From contig NZ_RKMB01000004.1 in the NCBI RefSeq assembly GCF_003797765.1, positions 310,001-374,000 on the forward strand: a stretch of 64,000 bases of DNA, given 5' to 3'. Below the pieces are notes generated by a model. It saw only the letters and a list, made by a program, of their open reading frames with translations. It did no database searches and was not told the origin of the DNA. Below, piece after piece: positions 26,688 through 35,578 of the stretch. Numbering within the stretch: position 1 is the stretch's first letter; each line of letters opens with the position of its first letter. Origin of the DNA: Ramlibacter sp. WS9 (GTDB lineage: Bacteria > Pseudomonadota > Gammaproteobacteria > Burkholderiales > Burkholderiaceae_C). The position numbers and the translations under genes were made by a program.

Positions 26688-27614
26688 ATGCCCATGCAAC
26701 GCGAGCCGCGCTACCGCGGCATCTTCCCCGTCGTTCCCACCACGTTCACTGAAACCGGCGAGCTCGACCTCGCCAGCCAGAAGCGTTGCGTCGATTTCAT
26801 GATAGCCGCCGGCTCCGACGGCCTGGCCATCCTGGCCAATTTCTCCGAGCAGTTCCTGCTGTCGGACGAGGAGCGCGAAGTCCTCACCCGGGAGATCCTC
26901 GAACACGTTGCGGGACGCGTGCCGGTGATCGTCACCACCACACACTTCAGCACGAAGATCTGCGCCGAGCGCAGCCGCCGCGCGCAGGACATGGGCGCGG
27001 CCATGCTGATGGTGATGCCGCCCTATCACGGTGCCACGTTCCGCGTGGGCGAGGCGCAGATTCACGAGTTCTACGCGCGACTCTCCGACGCGGTGAACAT
27101 CCCCATCATGATCCAGGACGCGCCGGCGGCCGGCACGCCGCTGTCGGCGCCTTTCCTCGCGCGCATGGCGCGCGAGATCGAGCACGTGGCGTACTTCAAG
27201 ATCGAGACCGCCGGCGCCGCCGCCAAGCTGCGCGAACTGATTCGCCTGGGCGGCGACGCCATCGAAGGCCCGTGGGATGGCGAGGAGGCGATCACGCTGT
27301 TCCCCGACCTCGAGGCAGGCGCGACCGGCTCCATGACGGGCGGTGGCTTTCCCGATGGCATCCGCCCGATCATCGAAGCGCACCGCACCGGCGACCGCGA
27401 CAAGGCATTTGCGCTGTACCAGCAGTGGCTGCCTCTCATCAACTACGAGAACCGGCAATGCGGGCTGCTCGCCGCCAAGAGCCTGATGAAGGAAGGCGGT
27501 GTGATCGCATGCGAGGCGCCACGCCATCCGCTGCCCGCGATGCATCCGGAGATACGAAGCGGCTTGATCGAGACCGCGCGCCGGCTCGACCCCCTGGTGT
27601 TGCGCTGGGCGTAG
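26688..27614 (+). CDS. L-2-keto-3-deoxyarabonate dehydratase (AraD type, DHDPS fold)
   Basis: A 308-residue TIM-barrel enzyme of the DHDPS/NAL family. Schiff-base lysine at residue 171 (VAYFKIET), MPPYHGATFRV near 110-120, and EGPWDGEEAITL. It follows the AraD protein of Azospirillum closely from GIFPVVPTTF to LDPLVLRWA as I recall that sequence. It removes water from L-KDA to give 2-oxoglutarate semialdehyde, the substrate of the dehydrogenase at 15015-16472. ATG at 26688; a TTG at 26664 and an ATG at 26694 are less likely starts. Last gene of the sugar operon. Confidence 0.9.
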   Translation: MPMQREPRYRGIFPVVPTTFTETGELDLASQKRCVDFMIAAGSDGLAILANFSEQFLLSDEEREVLTREILEHVAGRVPVIVTTTHFSTKICAERSRRAQDMGAAMLMVMPPYHGATFRVGEAQIHEFYARLSDAVNIPIMIQDAPAAGTPLSAPFLARMAREIEHVAYFKIETAGAAAKLRELIRLGGDAIEGPWDGEEAITLFPDLEAGATGSMTGGGFPDGIRPIIEAHRTGDRDKAFALYQQWLPLINYENRQCGLLAAKSLMKEGGVIACEAPRHPLPAMHPEIRSGLIETARRLDPLVLRWA

Positions 27615-27620
27615 GCGGGC

Positions 27621-27956
27621 TCAGCCCCCTGGCCGCGCAAACAGCGCGGGGACGCGGCGCGGCGGCATCTCCGGCCGCGCCGGCGCTTCACCGCGATGCA
27701 CGGTCTCGATCAACCCCAACGCCAGCAATGTGCGCAAAGAGTCTTCCAGCGAGCGCGGCGGCATGCATTGCTGCAGCTGTTCGAACCAGATGCCCGAGCC
27801 GCACAGCACCAGCACGTCGTGCAGGTAGCGAGAGAACGAGCCCACGGTCTGCCCTTCGGTCTCGACGACGTCCACGCAGGCGCGGCCCGTCGCGGTCAGG
27901 CGATAGCAACGCGCGTCCAGGCTTACCGGGGTATTTGTACGGATGGTCGAAGCCAT
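27621..27956 (-). CDS. hypothetical protein, possible winged-helix fold
   Basis: A 111-residue protein I do not recognise. The middle (FSRYLHDVLVLCGSGIWFEQ, then MPPRSLEDSLRTLLALGLIE) reads like a helix-rich domain followed by the recognition-wing pattern of a winged-helix protein. A proline/arginine-rich tail follows. The ATG at 27956 has GGAGAC upstream; a longer frame to 28070 lacks one. It lies 142 bp downstream of the binding-protein gene on the same strand and converges on the sugar operon. Confidence 0.6.
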   Translation of the reverse strand: MASTIRTNTPVSLDARCYRLTATGRACVDVVETEGQTVGSFSRYLHDVLVLCGSGIWFEQLQQCMPPRSLEDSLRTLLALGLIETVHRGEAPARPEMPPRRVPALFARPGG

Positions 27957-28098
27957 GCTTGTCTCCTTTGGCAACACCCGGTTCAATGGTGAAGCTGGAG
28001 GCATGGAACTGCTCTTGCCCCAGGTCAAGAAATTCGCGCCGGATCCGCCCCCGGGCTTGACCACGGTCAAGATTTTCCAAAGATGCCGGCCACCGGTC

Positions 28099-29262
28099 TT
28101 ACTTCGTGAACTTCTCGCCGGGGCCGATGATGGTCAACTCCACGAACTTCGAGCCCTGGTGCGAGTCCTTCGAGAACCCGACCTCGAAGCCGCCCAGGTT
28201 GAGCTGCTTCATGCCCTCCAGGGCGTTGATGAATTTCGCGCGGGTCAGGTCGCGGCCGGCGCGCCGCAGCCCTTCCGTCATGGCCTTGGCGTTGAGGTAG
28301 GACTCGAAGCCCATGAACGACAGGTTCTCGTAGCCCGCCTTCTGCATCGCCGCGCGGTACTCGCGAGCCGCCGGGTTCGCGCTCCACGGGAACGGAACGA
28401 CCGATGTCACGACGACACCGACGCCATCCGGCCCCAGCGCGCGCAGCGTGGACTGCGTGCCCATCACCGAAAGCGCATAGAACTGCGTGCCCTTGCGCAC
28501 CGCGTTGTACTTCTTGATGAAGTCGACGGTCGCCTTGCCGGTGGTGATCATGACGATGACTTCGGGCCGCGTGTCGTGCAGGGCCGTCACGGCCTTGCCC
28601 ACGTCCGATGCATCCTGCTGCACGGCCGCGCTGGAGTAAATCTTCAGCGAGCGCTTCTGCATGGCCTTTTCCATGCCGGCCAGCCCGTCCTTGCCGAAGC
28701 CGTTGTCCAGGTAGACCACCGAGATGCGCTTGATGCCCACGGTGGACAAGTGCTGGACGATCTTCTCGGCCTCGTCGCCATAGCTCGCGCGGATGTGGAA
28801 CACGCTCGGCATCAAGGGGTGGCGCAGGCTGTCGGCGCCGGTGATCGGGCCGAAGAGCGGCATCCTTTCCTTCTCGAGCATGGGAAGCACGGCCGCCACG
28901 TTGCCGGTGCCTGTCATGTTGAGGATGGCGAACGCCTGGTCCTCCTCGATCAACTGGCGCGCGGCCTTCACGCTGTTGGCCGGCACGTAGCCGTCGTCCA
29001 GGGTAGCGAGCCGGACTTTGCGGCCATGAACGCCGCCCTTTTCGTTCGCCGACGCGAACCAGGCCGCGGCGCCGTTCACGATGTCGGGGGTGATGCCCGC
29101 CAGCGGTCCGGTCAGGGCGATGATCTGCCCCACCACGATTTCCTTGTCGCTCACACCGGCTTCGGCGGCCCGCGCAAGGCCCGGCGCGAGGCAGGCCGCG
29201 AAGCCCGCCAGACAAAGCATCCGGCGCACCCGATCGTCCGCTTTACGTTGCAGCTCGGCCAT
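28099..29262 (-). CDS. orphan ABC-type substrate-binding protein, Leu/Ile/Val family
   Basis: A 387-residue Peripla_BP_6-type protein. Signal peptide to GLARAAEAG, then IVVGQIIALTGPLAGI, YLDNGFGKDGLAG and a C-terminal FVELTIIGPGEKFTK. Same family as 3869-5017 and with the same type of ending. No permease or ATPase gene is close. It starts 20 bp after the carboxylesterase stop, so the two form one minus-strand unit. Confidence 0.87.
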   Translation of the reverse strand: MAELQRKADDRVRRMLCLAGFAACLAPGLARAAEAGVSDKEIVVGQIIALTGPLAGITPDIVNGAAAWFASANEKGGVHGRKVRLATLDDGYVPANSVKAARQLIEEDQAFAILNMTGTGNVAAVLPMLEKERMPLFGPITGADSLRHPLMPSVFHIRASYGDEAEKIVQHLSTVGIKRISVVYLDNGFGKDGLAGMEKAMQKRSLKIYSSAAVQQDASDVGKAVTALHDTRPEVIVMITTGKATVDFIKKYNAVRKGTQFYALSVMGTQSTLRALGPDGVGVVVTSVVPFPWSANPAAREYRAAMQKAGYENLSFMGFESYLNAKAMTEGLRRAGRDLTRAKFINALEGMKQLNLGGFEVGFSKDSHQGSKFVELTIIGPGEKFTK

Positions 29263-29282
29263 GTTCTGTCTCCTCAACACGC

Positions 29283-30986
29283 TTATTGGGTCGTGATCGC
29301 CGCTGCCGTGGGTGTGGCGTCGAAAATCAGTTTCGACGGCCAGGGCTGCCATGTGGTGCCGAGGGTGGCGTTGTTTGGGTCGCCGTTGCGGGCGAACGCG
29401 CCGATGCTCGCCATCATGGCCGCGGAGAGCGCCAGCCGGCCCGGCTTGTTGGCTGTGCTCGCAATGGCGTTGGAGAACAGCGAAGGGCCGAAGTTGCCGA
29501 AGAGGAACGGCAGGTCGAACGCATGCGCCGAGCCATAGATGGTGTTCCACGGCGCGGGCTCCTGCGCCCACTTGAACTGGTAATACCAGACGTTGGACTG
29601 CTGCGTCTTCAGCGCATTGAGCGCGCTGTCGCGGCTGGGCACCATGAAGATGTTGCCCAGCAGCGTGGTCTTGGCCGTCCAGCCGGTCGTGGGCGCATTC
29701 GACGGCGTGTAGGCGGGATCGAGAATGTCGTTCTCGGTGATCGTGGCCGGCGCGTCCGGGTTGAAGTTCTGCATCATCGTGAAGCGCGCGGCATCGGTGA
29801 TCTTGAAACCGGGCGGGCCGCCGAGCAACGTGAGGAACGGCGCGAACAGCTTGCCCTCCTCGACCGTGTTGCCCGCGAGCACCGGCACCTTGTTGTAGTG
29901 GCCGGCTGCGATCGCGGAGATTGGATCGACCGGGATCACGGTCCCGTCGGGGATAGGCCCCGAACCGGACAGCCCGCCGGTGAGCAGCGTGGTGAGGATC
30001 GTGCCGCCGGACTTCGAACGCATGTAGTCGGCGATCTGCGCAGAGGTTTGCGTCGCGGCATAAGCCTGGGCCGTCGCCGTGTCAGTCGCTTTGCCGTCGG
30101 CGATCAACAGCTTCGCGAGCAAGTTGTTGCCCTGCGTCGCGTAAGTGGTCGCCGGATTGAGCGTCGGGATGTTGCCGGGCGGCAGGTTCGACGCGAGCGA
30201 GATGCCGCCGGACAGCGGCACGGCGCGGTGGAACAGGCCACTCGCGAGCGGCGACGTCATCAGCGCCCAGACGTTGATGGCGCCGGCGGACTGGCCCATC
30301 AGCGTCACGTTGCCGGCATTGCCGCCGAAAGCCGCGGCGTTGTTCTTGACGAACTTCAGCGCGGCGATGAGATCCAGCAGCGCGAAATTGCCCGAATCCT
30401 CGCTCGCATTGGTGCCGCTCTTGAGCTGCGCGAGATTGAAGAAGCCGAGCGGCCCGACGCGATAGTTGGCGGTGACCACGACCGCGTTGGCGGCTTTCGC
30501 CAGCGCGGCGCCGTCGTACATGGGGTCTGCCGTGTAGCCCGAAATATTGCTGCCGCCGTAGGCGAAGAAGATCACGGGCAGGCCCGACGAGTCGTCGGCC
30601 GGCCGCCACACGTTGAGGGTGAGGCAATCCTCGCTGCCCACGGGCGTGTTCAGCGTGGTCGCGATGGTGCCGTCGTAGGTATTGTTGGAACCCGGGCCGT
30701 AGATGCGCCCGTTCTGCAGACAGGCATTTCCGAATTTCGTCGCGTCGCGCGACGTGCTCCAGGCTTGCGGCTCGGCGGGCGCCTTCCAGCGCAGGCTGCC
30801 CACCGGCGGCTGGGCAAAGGGGATGCCCTTCCATGCGTAGGTCGAGGAAGGCGCCAGGGCGGCGCCCTGCACTTGGCCGTAGGTGGTGTTGCGCACCAAG
30901 GGGTCGTCCGACGACCCGCCGCATGCGAACAAAAGTGCGGCCATCGATGCTCCCAGCACCGGCATCAGCCTGGTGGTGAACTTCAT
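29283..30986 (-). CDS. type-B carboxylesterase, predicted lipoprotein
   Basis: A 567-residue carboxylesterase/lipase family enzyme. N-terminal signal with lipobox-like LFACGG; EDCLTLNVW family signature; nucleophile GQSAGA near residue 240; acid in GNTVEEGKLF; catalytic histidine in GSAHAFDLPFLFG. ATG at 30986 with AGGAGAC upstream. Hydrolyses carboxylic esters; the natural substrate is unknown. It is co-directional with an orphan binding protein and divergent from two AraC regulators across 169 bp, echoing the esterase-binding-protein-AraC grouping at 1.9-5 kb. Confidence 0.88.
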   Translation of the reverse strand: MKFTTRLMPVLGASMAALLFACGGSSDDPLVRNTTYGQVQGAALAPSSTYAWKGIPFAQPPVGSLRWKAPAEPQAWSTSRDATKFGNACLQNGRIYGPGSNNTYDGTIATTLNTPVGSEDCLTLNVWRPADDSSGLPVIFFAYGGSNISGYTADPMYDGAALAKAANAVVVTANYRVGPLGFFNLAQLKSGTNASEDSGNFALLDLIAALKFVKNNAAAFGGNAGNVTLMGQSAGAINVWALMTSPLASGLFHRAVPLSGGISLASNLPPGNIPTLNPATTYATQGNNLLAKLLIADGKATDTATAQAYAATQTSAQIADYMRSKSGGTILTTLLTGGLSGSGPIPDGTVIPVDPISAIAAGHYNKVPVLAGNTVEEGKLFAPFLTLLGGPPGFKITDAARFTMMQNFNPDAPATITENDILDPAYTPSNAPTTGWTAKTTLLGNIFMVPSRDSALNALKTQQSNVWYYQFKWAQEPAPWNTIYGSAHAFDLPFLFGNFGPSLFSNAIASTANKPGRLALSAAMMASIGAFARNGDPNNATLGTTWQPWPSKLIFDATPTAAAITTQ

Positions 30987-31155
30987 GTCTGTCTCCTCTT
31001 TGGGGGTAAGTCTCAACTTGTGCGCCGGCGCCAAATCCCATGAAATCCGTGGGACACGCCGATTGCCGGAACACGAGAAAAGTGTAGGGAGACCCCACGC
31101 AACCGGCGCTATCGCAACGCAGCCAATCTAGTGACTTCAGGACGCCAACCGGACC

Positions 31156-32181
31156 ATGCAACGCACCAGCTCATGCACCTGGACCAAGGGCATCCTTGAA
31201 ATGTTCGCCTCGCAGGGCGTCGATGTGCCACGCCTGGTCAAGACCGCCGGCCTGGACCCGGCGCGGCTGGAAAACCCGGCCGAGCGGTTCGGCGCCGACG
31301 AGGTGAGCCGCCTGTGGGACCTGGCCGTCGCCTGGTCTGGCAACACCGTGCTTGGCATGGACCGGGAGCTGACGTCGAAGTACGTGAACTTCGACGTGGT
31401 CGGCTACGCCATGCTCTCCAGCCCCGATCTGCGGGCCGGGCTGCTCAGCATGGCACGCTACATGGCCATCATCTCGGACGCCGCCACCTTCGAACTGTTG
31501 CCCGAAGGCGCGAACGGCTGGCTGGTGCTCGGTGGCTCGGGCTACGCGCTGCCCGTGCCCCGCCAGCGCTACGCGTACGGCATGCTCTCGATCCTCACGC
31601 TGTGCCAGTGGCTGACACGGCGCGACGTCCAGCCGCTGGCGGTGGAATTCAAGTTCCCGCAACCGCCGGAGATCGATCACTACCGCAGGGCCTTCGCCTG
31701 CCCCATCCGCTTCGAGCAGCCCGAGAATCGCATGCTGCTGGCGGGCGGCGATCTCAACGCGTCCATCCCATCGCGCAACCCCTCGATGCTCGCCATGCAC
31801 GAGCACGTGCTCCAGGAACGCCTCACGGCGCTGGGCAACGCACGCACCAGCTACCGCGTGAGCGAGGAGATCATCCGGCGGCTGCATCGCGGCGAGCCGC
31901 GCCGCGAAGAGATCGCCGCCAGCCTCGCGCTGGCGGACCGCACGCTGCAGCGGCGGCTGCACGCCGAGGAAACCTCGTTCCAGCAGCTCCTGGACGACGC
32001 GCGCCGCGAGCTGGCGCGCAAGTACCTGTCCGAAGAGCGCTATCCCCTCAACCAGGTCGCCGACATGCTGGGCTTCGTCGACCAGAGCAACTTCTTTCGC
32101 GCCTGCAAGCGCTGGTTCGGCGAGCCGCCCGGCCAGTACCGCCGCCGGCTCGCCGGGCCGCAGGAAGCGGCGAGCAGCTGA
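31156..32181 (+). CDS. AraC-family regulator (Arabinose_bd type), tandem copy 1
   Basis: A 341-residue regulator: N-terminal Arabinose_bd-type domain (PF12625 pattern, residues about 20-205, NFDVVGYAMLSSPDLR) and a C-terminal HTH_18 domain (IAASLALADRTLQRRLHAEE; VADMLGFVDQSNFFRACKRW). OruR/ArgR-like regulators of this type often control fatty-acid or ester catabolism. Divergent from the carboxylesterase. Its stop TGA overlaps the next start (TGATG), and the next protein is an obvious paralogue. Confidence 0.87.
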   Translation: MQRTSSCTWTKGILEMFASQGVDVPRLVKTAGLDPARLENPAERFGADEVSRLWDLAVAWSGNTVLGMDRELTSKYVNFDVVGYAMLSSPDLRAGLLSMARYMAIISDAATFELLPEGANGWLVLGGSGYALPVPRQRYAYGMLSILTLCQWLTRRDVQPLAVEFKFPQPPEIDHYRRAFACPIRFEQPENRMLLAGGDLNASIPSRNPSMLAMHEHVLQERLTALGNARTSYRVSEEIIRRLHRGEPRREEIAASLALADRTLQRRLHAEETSFQQLLDDARRELARKYLSEERYPLNQVADMLGFVDQSNFFRACKRWFGEPPGQYRRRLAGPQEAASS

Positions 32182-33191
32182 TGGAGCGCACCAGTTCCAG
32201 CACCTGGGTTCGCGGCCTGTGCGAGATGTTCGCCTCGCAGGGGATCGATACGCCTTCACTGCTGCAAGGCAGCGGGATTGACGCCGCGCGGCTGGACGAC
32301 CCGCGCGGGCGCTTCAGCCCCGATGAAGTCTCGCTGCTGTGGGAGCTTGCCGTCCGGCAATCCGGCGATCCCGTGCTCGGCGTGGACCGCGCATTGGCGG
32401 CGCTGCACATCAACTTCGATGTGGTGGGTTACGCCACGCTCTCCAGCGCCGACCTGCGTTCGGCGTTGCACGAGCTGGCCCGCTACCTCGCCCTGATCTC
32501 CAGCGCCACCAGCTTCGAGCTGCAGCCGCAGGGCGTGGATTGCTGGATCGTCATGGGGCACATGGGCTGCACCCGGCCCGTGCCGCCGCAGCGCTCGGCC
32601 TATTCGCTGCTCGCGCTGCTGACGCTGTGCCAGTGGGTGACGCGCCGCGAACTGCGGCCGCTGGCCGCGCGCTTCAGCTTTGCGCCTCCCGGCGATGCAC
32701 GGGTTTTCGAGCGCGCGTTCGGCTGCCCGGTGCTGTTCACGCAGCCCGACAACCAGCTGCTGCTGGCGGGGGCCGACCTGGCCATGGCCCTGCCTTCGCG
32801 CAACCCCGCACTGCTCGCATTGCACGAACAGGCGATGGACGAGCGCATGGCAACGCTCGGCAACGCAACGATGGCGCTGCGGGTGAGCGAAGAGATCATC
32901 CGCCGCCTGCACCGCGGCGAGCCGCGCCGGCAGGACGTCGCGGCAGCGCTGGCGCTGGCCGACCGCACGCTGCAACGGCGCCTGCGCGCCGAGGGCACGT
33001 CGTTCCAGCAACTGCTGGACAAGGCCCGCCGCGAGCTCGCGCAAAAGTACCTCTCCGATTCCCGCCATGCGCTGGGCGAGGTCGCGCACCTGCTCGGCTT
33101 TGCGGACCAGAGCAACTTCTTCCGTGCGTGCCGGCGCTGGTTCGGCACGGCGCCGGGCCGCTATCGCGAACAGGGCACGCAAGGACAATGA
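32181..33191 (+). CDS. AraC-family regulator (Arabinose_bd type), tandem copy 2
   Basis: A 336-residue paralogue of the preceding protein. The two align end to end from MERTSSSTWVRGLCEMFASQ, with NFDVVGYATLSSADLR matching NFDVVGYAMLSSPDLR and near-identical HTH regions (VAHLLGFADQSNFFRACRRW). It starts at the ATG overlapping the previous stop (TGATG). Tandem duplication of a regulator is the simplest explanation; divergence in the sensor half suggests different ligands. Confidence 0.87.
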   Translation: MERTSSSTWVRGLCEMFASQGIDTPSLLQGSGIDAARLDDPRGRFSPDEVSLLWELAVRQSGDPVLGVDRALAALHINFDVVGYATLSSADLRSALHELARYLALISSATSFELQPQGVDCWIVMGHMGCTRPVPPQRSAYSLLALLTLCQWVTRRELRPLAARFSFAPPGDARVFERAFGCPVLFTQPDNQLLLAGADLAMALPSRNPALLALHEQAMDERMATLGNATMALRVSEEIIRRLHRGEPRRQDVAAALALADRTLQRRLRAEGTSFQQLLDKARRELAQKYLSDSRHALGEVAHLLGFADQSNFFRACRRWFGTAPGRYREQGTQGQ

Positions 33192-33243
33192 AGTGGCGCG
33201 CCAGGCACTTGATGGCGCGCGGGCGGCCGCGAACAATCGGCGC

Positions 33244-33972
33244 ATGACAACCGCTCTTCGCTCGATGGACCGCTTCCAGGTCGCGCGCTTCCTGCGCATG
33301 CAGCCCTGGTTCACGCTGCTGGCGCCGGCGATGCAGGACGAGTTGCTGCGCTGTGCCTGCGCGGTGCATGCGCGCAAGGGCGAGGTCCTGCTGCAAGCCG
33401 GTGAAGCGGCGCGCGGCTGGTACGCGGTGCTCTGGGGCTTCGTCAAGCTGCAGAGCCCTTCGCACGACGAGCAGGCCTCGGCCTTCCTCGCATTGACCGG
33501 CGGCGAGTGGTTCGGCGAAGGCTCCGCCATGAAGGACGAACCCCGGCGGTACGAAGTGGTGGCGCTGCGCGACTCGGAGCTGCTGTGCCTGCCGGGGCCG
33601 CAATTCCGCGCGTTGCTGGCCACCAGCCTGCCGTTCAACCATGCGGTGATGCGGCACATGAACCTGCGGCTCGGGCAGGCGATGGCCATCATCGAGGCCA
33701 ACCGCACGGGTTCGCTCGAAGAGCGCCTGGCGCTGTACCTCAGCCGCCTGTTCTGGCACGGCCTGCGCAAGCTCAATCTCAGCCAGGAGGAACTCGGCTG
33801 CCTGGCCGGCATGTCGCGCCAGGCAGCCAACCGTGGGCTGGCGGGACTGGCGCGGCGCGGCCTGGTGGAACTCCGGTTCGGCCGCGTGGTGCAGGTCGAC
33901 CAGGACGCGCTGGGGCAATTCCTGGGTGCCGCCGCGCCCGCAGCGGAGCCGATGCGACAATATGGCCCATGA
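33244..33972 (+). CDS. Crp/Fnr-family transcription regulator
   Basis: A 242-residue protein. Cyclic-nucleotide-binding-type beta barrel at about 15-125 ([38 protein letters not shown]) and a C-terminal winged helix ([20 protein letters not shown]). It lacks the N-terminal cysteine cluster of Fnr, and the phosphate-binding pocket does not look like that of cAMP-binding Crp, so the signal is unknown. The ATG at 33244 has little ribosome-binding sequence. Its stop overlaps the ttcA start (ATGA). Confidence 0.87.
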   Translation: MTTALRSMDRFQVARFLRMQPWFTLLAPAMQDELLRCACAVHARKGEVLLQAGEAARGWYAVLWGFVKLQSPSHDEQASAFLALTGGEWFGEGSAMKDEPRRYEVVALRDSELLCLPGPQFRALLATSLPFNHAVMRHMNLRLGQAMAIIEANRTGSLEERLALYLSRLFWHGLRKLNLSQEELGCLAGMSRQAANRGLAGLARRGLVELRFGRVVQVDQDALGQFLGAAAPAAEPMRQYGP

Positions 33973-34889
33973 GTGCCGTCTGGACCAACAGCGAAGTCGT
34001 CCCCATCGACCGTGAACAGAAGATCGAGCGTGAGACGCACAAGCTCGAGAAGCGGCTGTGCCGGCTCATGGGCCAGGCCATCACCGACTACAACATGATC
34101 GGCGAAGGCGACAAGGTCATGGTGTGCCTGTCGGGCGGCAAGGACAGCTACGCCATGCTCGACATCCTGTTGAAGATGAAGCAGCGCGCGCCGGTGGACT
34201 TCGAGCTGATCGCCGTCAACCTGGACCAGAAGCAGCCCGGCTTTCCGGCGCACGTGCTGCCCGAATACCTGAAAGGCATCGGCGTGCCCTTCCACATCGA
34301 GAACCAGGACACCTACTCGATCGTCAAGGACAAGATCCCCGAGGGCAAGACGATGTGCAGCCTGTGCTCGCGCCTGCGCCGGGGCATCCTGTACCGCGTG
34401 GCCGACGAGCTGGGCGCCACCAAGATCGCGCTGGGCCATCACCGCGACGACATCCTGCAGACCTTCTTCCTCAACATGTTCTTCGGCGGCAAGCTCAAAG
34501 GCATGCCCCCCAAGCTGGTGAGCGACGACGGCCGCCACATCGTGATTCGCCCCCTTGCTTATGTTGCCGAGAAGGACCTGATCCGCTGGGCCGAACACCG
34601 CCAGTTCCCCATCATCCCTTGCACGCTGTGCGGCAGCCAGGAGAACCTGCAGCGCAAACAGGTGGCCGCCATGCTGCGCGAGTGGGAACATAAGCACCCG
34701 GGCCGCGTCGATAACATGTTCACCGCGTTACAAAACGTTGTCCCTTCGCACCTGGCCGACGGAACACATTACGACTTCAAGGGTCTTACAGCCAATGGCG
34801 TGGCCCGTGACGACGGCGACAAGGCTTTCGATCCTGTCGAACTGCCGAGCGGGTTGTCGGCCCCCGGCCTTCAGGTGATCAGGATCTGA
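33969..34889 (+). CDS. ttcA: tRNA 2-thiocytidine(32) synthetase TtcA
   Basis: A 306-residue tRNA-modifying enzyme that thiolates C32 of certain tRNAs, using ATP and an Fe-S cluster. PP-loop SGGKDS near residue 55; cluster cysteines CSLC near 124-127 and C in CTLCG near 219. Overlaps the Crp-type regulator gene by 4 nt, so the two are translationally coupled. Well conserved over full length. Confidence 0.95.
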   Translation: MSAVWTNSEVVPIDREQKIERETHKLEKRLCRLMGQAITDYNMIGEGDKVMVCLSGGKDSYAMLDILLKMKQRAPVDFELIAVNLDQKQPGFPAHVLPEYLKGIGVPFHIENQDTYSIVKDKIPEGKTMCSLCSRLRRGILYRVADELGATKIALGHHRDDILQTFFLNMFFGGKLKGMPPKLVSDDGRHIVIRPLAYVAEKDLIRWAEHRQFPIIPCTLCGSQENLQRKQVAAMLREWEHKHPGRVDNMFTALQNVVPSHLADGTHYDFKGLTANGVARDDGDKAFDPVELPSGLSAPGLQVIRI

Positions 34890-34903
34890 GGCGCATGCGC
34901 CTC
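34888..34903. repeat. 16-bp perfect palindrome between ttcA and the lipoprotein gene
   Basis: GAGGCGCATGCGCCTC starts within the ttcA stop codon and ends 15 bp before the lipoprotein ATG. It has no T-run after it, so it is not an obvious intrinsic terminator; it may act as an mRNA-processing or protein-binding site. Confidence 0.45.
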
Positions 34904-34918
34904 TCGGGAGGTGTGTCC

Positions 34919-35521
34919 ATGAAGCGTTTGGCGTATCGGCTGCTGTTCCTGCCTTTTGCGGCCGCGCTCTTGGTGTTGTCGGGCTGCGCTACAAGCTACA
35001 TCCTCGATAACAGCGTTCAGTCCTTCTCCAACCTGCCCGCCCTACCGGCCCAGCCGACCTACCGTTTCGAACGATTGCCTTCGCAGCAGGCGCCCGACCA
35101 GGCCCAGCTGGAGGCGATGGCGGACGCAGCCTTGCACAAAGCGGGCTTGAGGCGTGACGACGCGACCCCGCGGTACAGCGTGCAGGTTGGCGCGCGGCTC
35201 CAAGCCGTGTTGTCCCCCTGGGCCGATCCGTGGGACGGCTGGGGCGGCTTCGGCTTTCGGCGGCGCGGCTTCGGGTTTGGCATCGGCTCACGGCTCGGCA
35301 CCATGGAATCGCCCTGGTATCACCGCGAAGTAAGCGTTATCGTTCGAGATCTGTCGTCAAACAGGGTGGTTTATGAAACCAGGGCCAGCAATGACGGGCC
35401 GTGGTCGAGTAGCGCTTCGGTATTCCCCGCGATGTTCGAAGCCGCCATGCAGGGCTTCCCCACCCCGCCGGCCGGTCCGCGCTCGGTCCATATCCAAGTG
35501 GTACCTCCCGCGAACTCATAA
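34919..35521 (+). CDS. DUF4136-type lipoprotein
   Basis: A 200-residue predicted lipoprotein. Signal with lipobox LSGCAT near residue 22, then FSNLPALPAQPTYRFERLPS typical of the DUF4136 family, a Gly/Phe/Arg-rich loop (FGFRRRGFGFGIG) and VSVIVRDLSSNRVVYET. The ATG at 34919 gives the signal peptide directly; an upstream start at 34895 has no advantage. Function unknown. Confidence 0.82.
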   Translation: MKRLAYRLLFLPFAAALLVLSGCATSYILDNSVQSFSNLPALPAQPTYRFERLPSQQAPDQAQLEAMADAALHKAGLRRDDATPRYSVQVGARLQAVLSPWADPWDGWGGFGFRRRGFGFGIGSRLGTMESPWYHREVSVIVRDLSSNRVVYETRASNDGPWSSSASVFPAMFEAAMQGFPTPPAGPRSVHIQVVPPANS

Positions 35522-35578
35522 CACTTGGGTACGCCTTGCGGGTGGCGCTACGCCCACCTTGCCGCCTAGAATGAGGCG

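Noticed and set aside
32256-34697. An 813-codon minus-strand frame opposite the AraC, Crp and ttcA genes
   Set aside because: It spans several strongly supported genes on the other strand and shows no domain of its own.
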